From: an uncultured Desulfomonile sp.
Lineage (GTDB): Bacteria > Desulfobacterota > Desulfomonilia > Desulfomonilales > Desulfomonilaceae
Direction: 5' to 3'
DNA length: 14,117 nucleotides
Assembly (NCBI GenBank): GCA_937915285.1
Contig: CALDNG010000469.1
Location: 1 to 14,117, forward strand
A model generated the notes under the pieces. It had not been told where the DNA came from. It worked only from the letters and a program-made list of their open reading frames with translations, and searched no databases. Positions 13,723 to 14,117 of this stretch are shown here, piece by piece; position 1 is the first letter of the stretch; each line of letters opens with the position of its first letter. A program made the translations under genes and the position numbers.

Positions 13723-14117
13723 TCATTGGCGCAAGCATTCTCTAACATCGTCCATGGAATTCAAATCGAAGGTTGTGATGTTGGTTGTCGTCTGAGGACA
13801 GACTACACAACCGACATGTTCTGAATCAACATGGACATCAAAGAAATTGCTGTCAGGGGACACAGATCCCACAAAATGCAGGCTCTGTTTTGTTGGTTCT
13901 TTATGTGAAACAATATCTTGAGTCGGGACGCTGAAGCTCTGCAAAGGCATGTACAAGCCCTTTCCCAGAGCTTTGATGTAAGCTTCTTTTCTTACCCAGA
14001 TTGTAAAGAAGGCCCGAATTTTTTCGTGTCCAGCGAAGGCTTTTACAGCTTGAGCCTCGACTTCAGAAAAAAAACGTTCAGCGATCGCAAGCGTCGGGAA
14101 GTCCCTTTTCAGATACT
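13723..14117 (-). CDS. Sfp-type 4'-phosphopantetheinyl transferase, C-terminal part (5' truncated)
   Basis: The frame is open to the right edge of the window, so the N-terminal part is missing; 130 residues remain, against about 220-250 for complete family members. The retained part includes the diagnostic segment IAERFFSEVE at 11-20 and IWVRKEAYIKALGKGL at 39-54, where Trp40, Lys43 and Glu44 match the conserved WxxKEAxxK motif; the Glu helps bind Mg2+ and the Lys the CoA. The upstream Asp-containing motif lies outside the window. The enzyme transfers the phosphopantetheine arm of CoA to a serine of acyl- or peptidyl-carrier proteins in fatty acid, polyketide or peptide synthesis. No carrier protein or synthase is nearby, so the target is unknown. 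The remaining residues to the stop are divergent and give no further domain. It is separated from the TolC-family gene by the AT-rich gap. Confidence 0.86.
   Translation of the reverse strand, partial: YLKRDFPTLAIAERFFSEVEAQAVKAFAGHEKIRAFFTIWVRKEAYIKALGKGLYMPLQSFSVPTQDIVSHKEPTKQSLHFVGSVSPDSNFFDVHVDSEHVGCVVCPQTTTNITTFDLNSMDDVRECLRQ

Overview
The window looks like a chromosomal segment of an anaerobic, mid-GC Gram-negative bacterium. The best guess is a Desulfobacterota (former Deltaproteobacteria) organism of the Desulfomonile/Syntrophobacteria type. The hints are a tungsten/molybdenum aldehyde:ferredoxin oxidoreductase with its own MoaD-like protein, an outer-membrane TolC-type lipoprotein, and an elongator tRNA-Met whose sequence resembles deltaproteobacterial ones. 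This placement is inference from gene content, not a database match.

Left part, plus strand (1-4447). The 3' end of an ArsB/NhaD-type membrane permease is followed by a terminator-like hairpin. A tight set of four genes comes next: an iron-dependent alcohol dehydrogenase, a small SCP-2 sterol-carrier-like protein, an AOR-family oxidoreductase and a MoaD/ThiS-like ubiquitin-fold protein ending in Gly-Gly. Gaps are 15, 23 and 3 nt. Together they suggest an alcohol/aldehyde/carboxylate redox module, with the MoaD-like protein supporting pterin-cofactor synthesis and the SCP-2 protein possibly handling a hydrophobic substrate.

Middle and right part, minus strand (4464-13211). In order of transcription: a TolC-family outer-membrane lipoprotein; an alkaline-phosphatase-superfamily phosphoesterase; a calcineurin-like metallophosphoesterase; a CpsD/CapB-like ATPase whose P-loop lysine is replaced by Cys; an orphan HPt phosphotransfer protein; a tRNA-Met(CAT) with its own sigma70-type promoter; a membrane-anchored DPM1-like family-2 glycosyltransferase; a possible 36-residue Cys-rich ORF; and an AsnB-type amidotransferase. 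The content is envelope/glycan flavoured, but intergenic gaps of 120-200 nt mean it need not be a single operon. The moaD-like and asnB-like genes converge with only 16 nt between their stop codons.

Far right. About 510 bp of mostly AT-rich DNA without a convincing gene (13212-13722) holds a near-perfect 13-bp direct repeat and one GC-richer patch. The window ends inside a minus-strand Sfp-type 4'-phosphopantetheinyl transferase.

No CRISPR array, intact insertion sequence or clear prophage was seen. The observations most worth following up are the ATPase with the degenerate P-loop beside an orphan HPt protein, the two phosphoesterases between it and the TolC lipoprotein, the SCP-2/AOR/MoaD/ADH module, and the small Cys-rich ORF fitted exactly between glycosyltransferase and amidotransferase.
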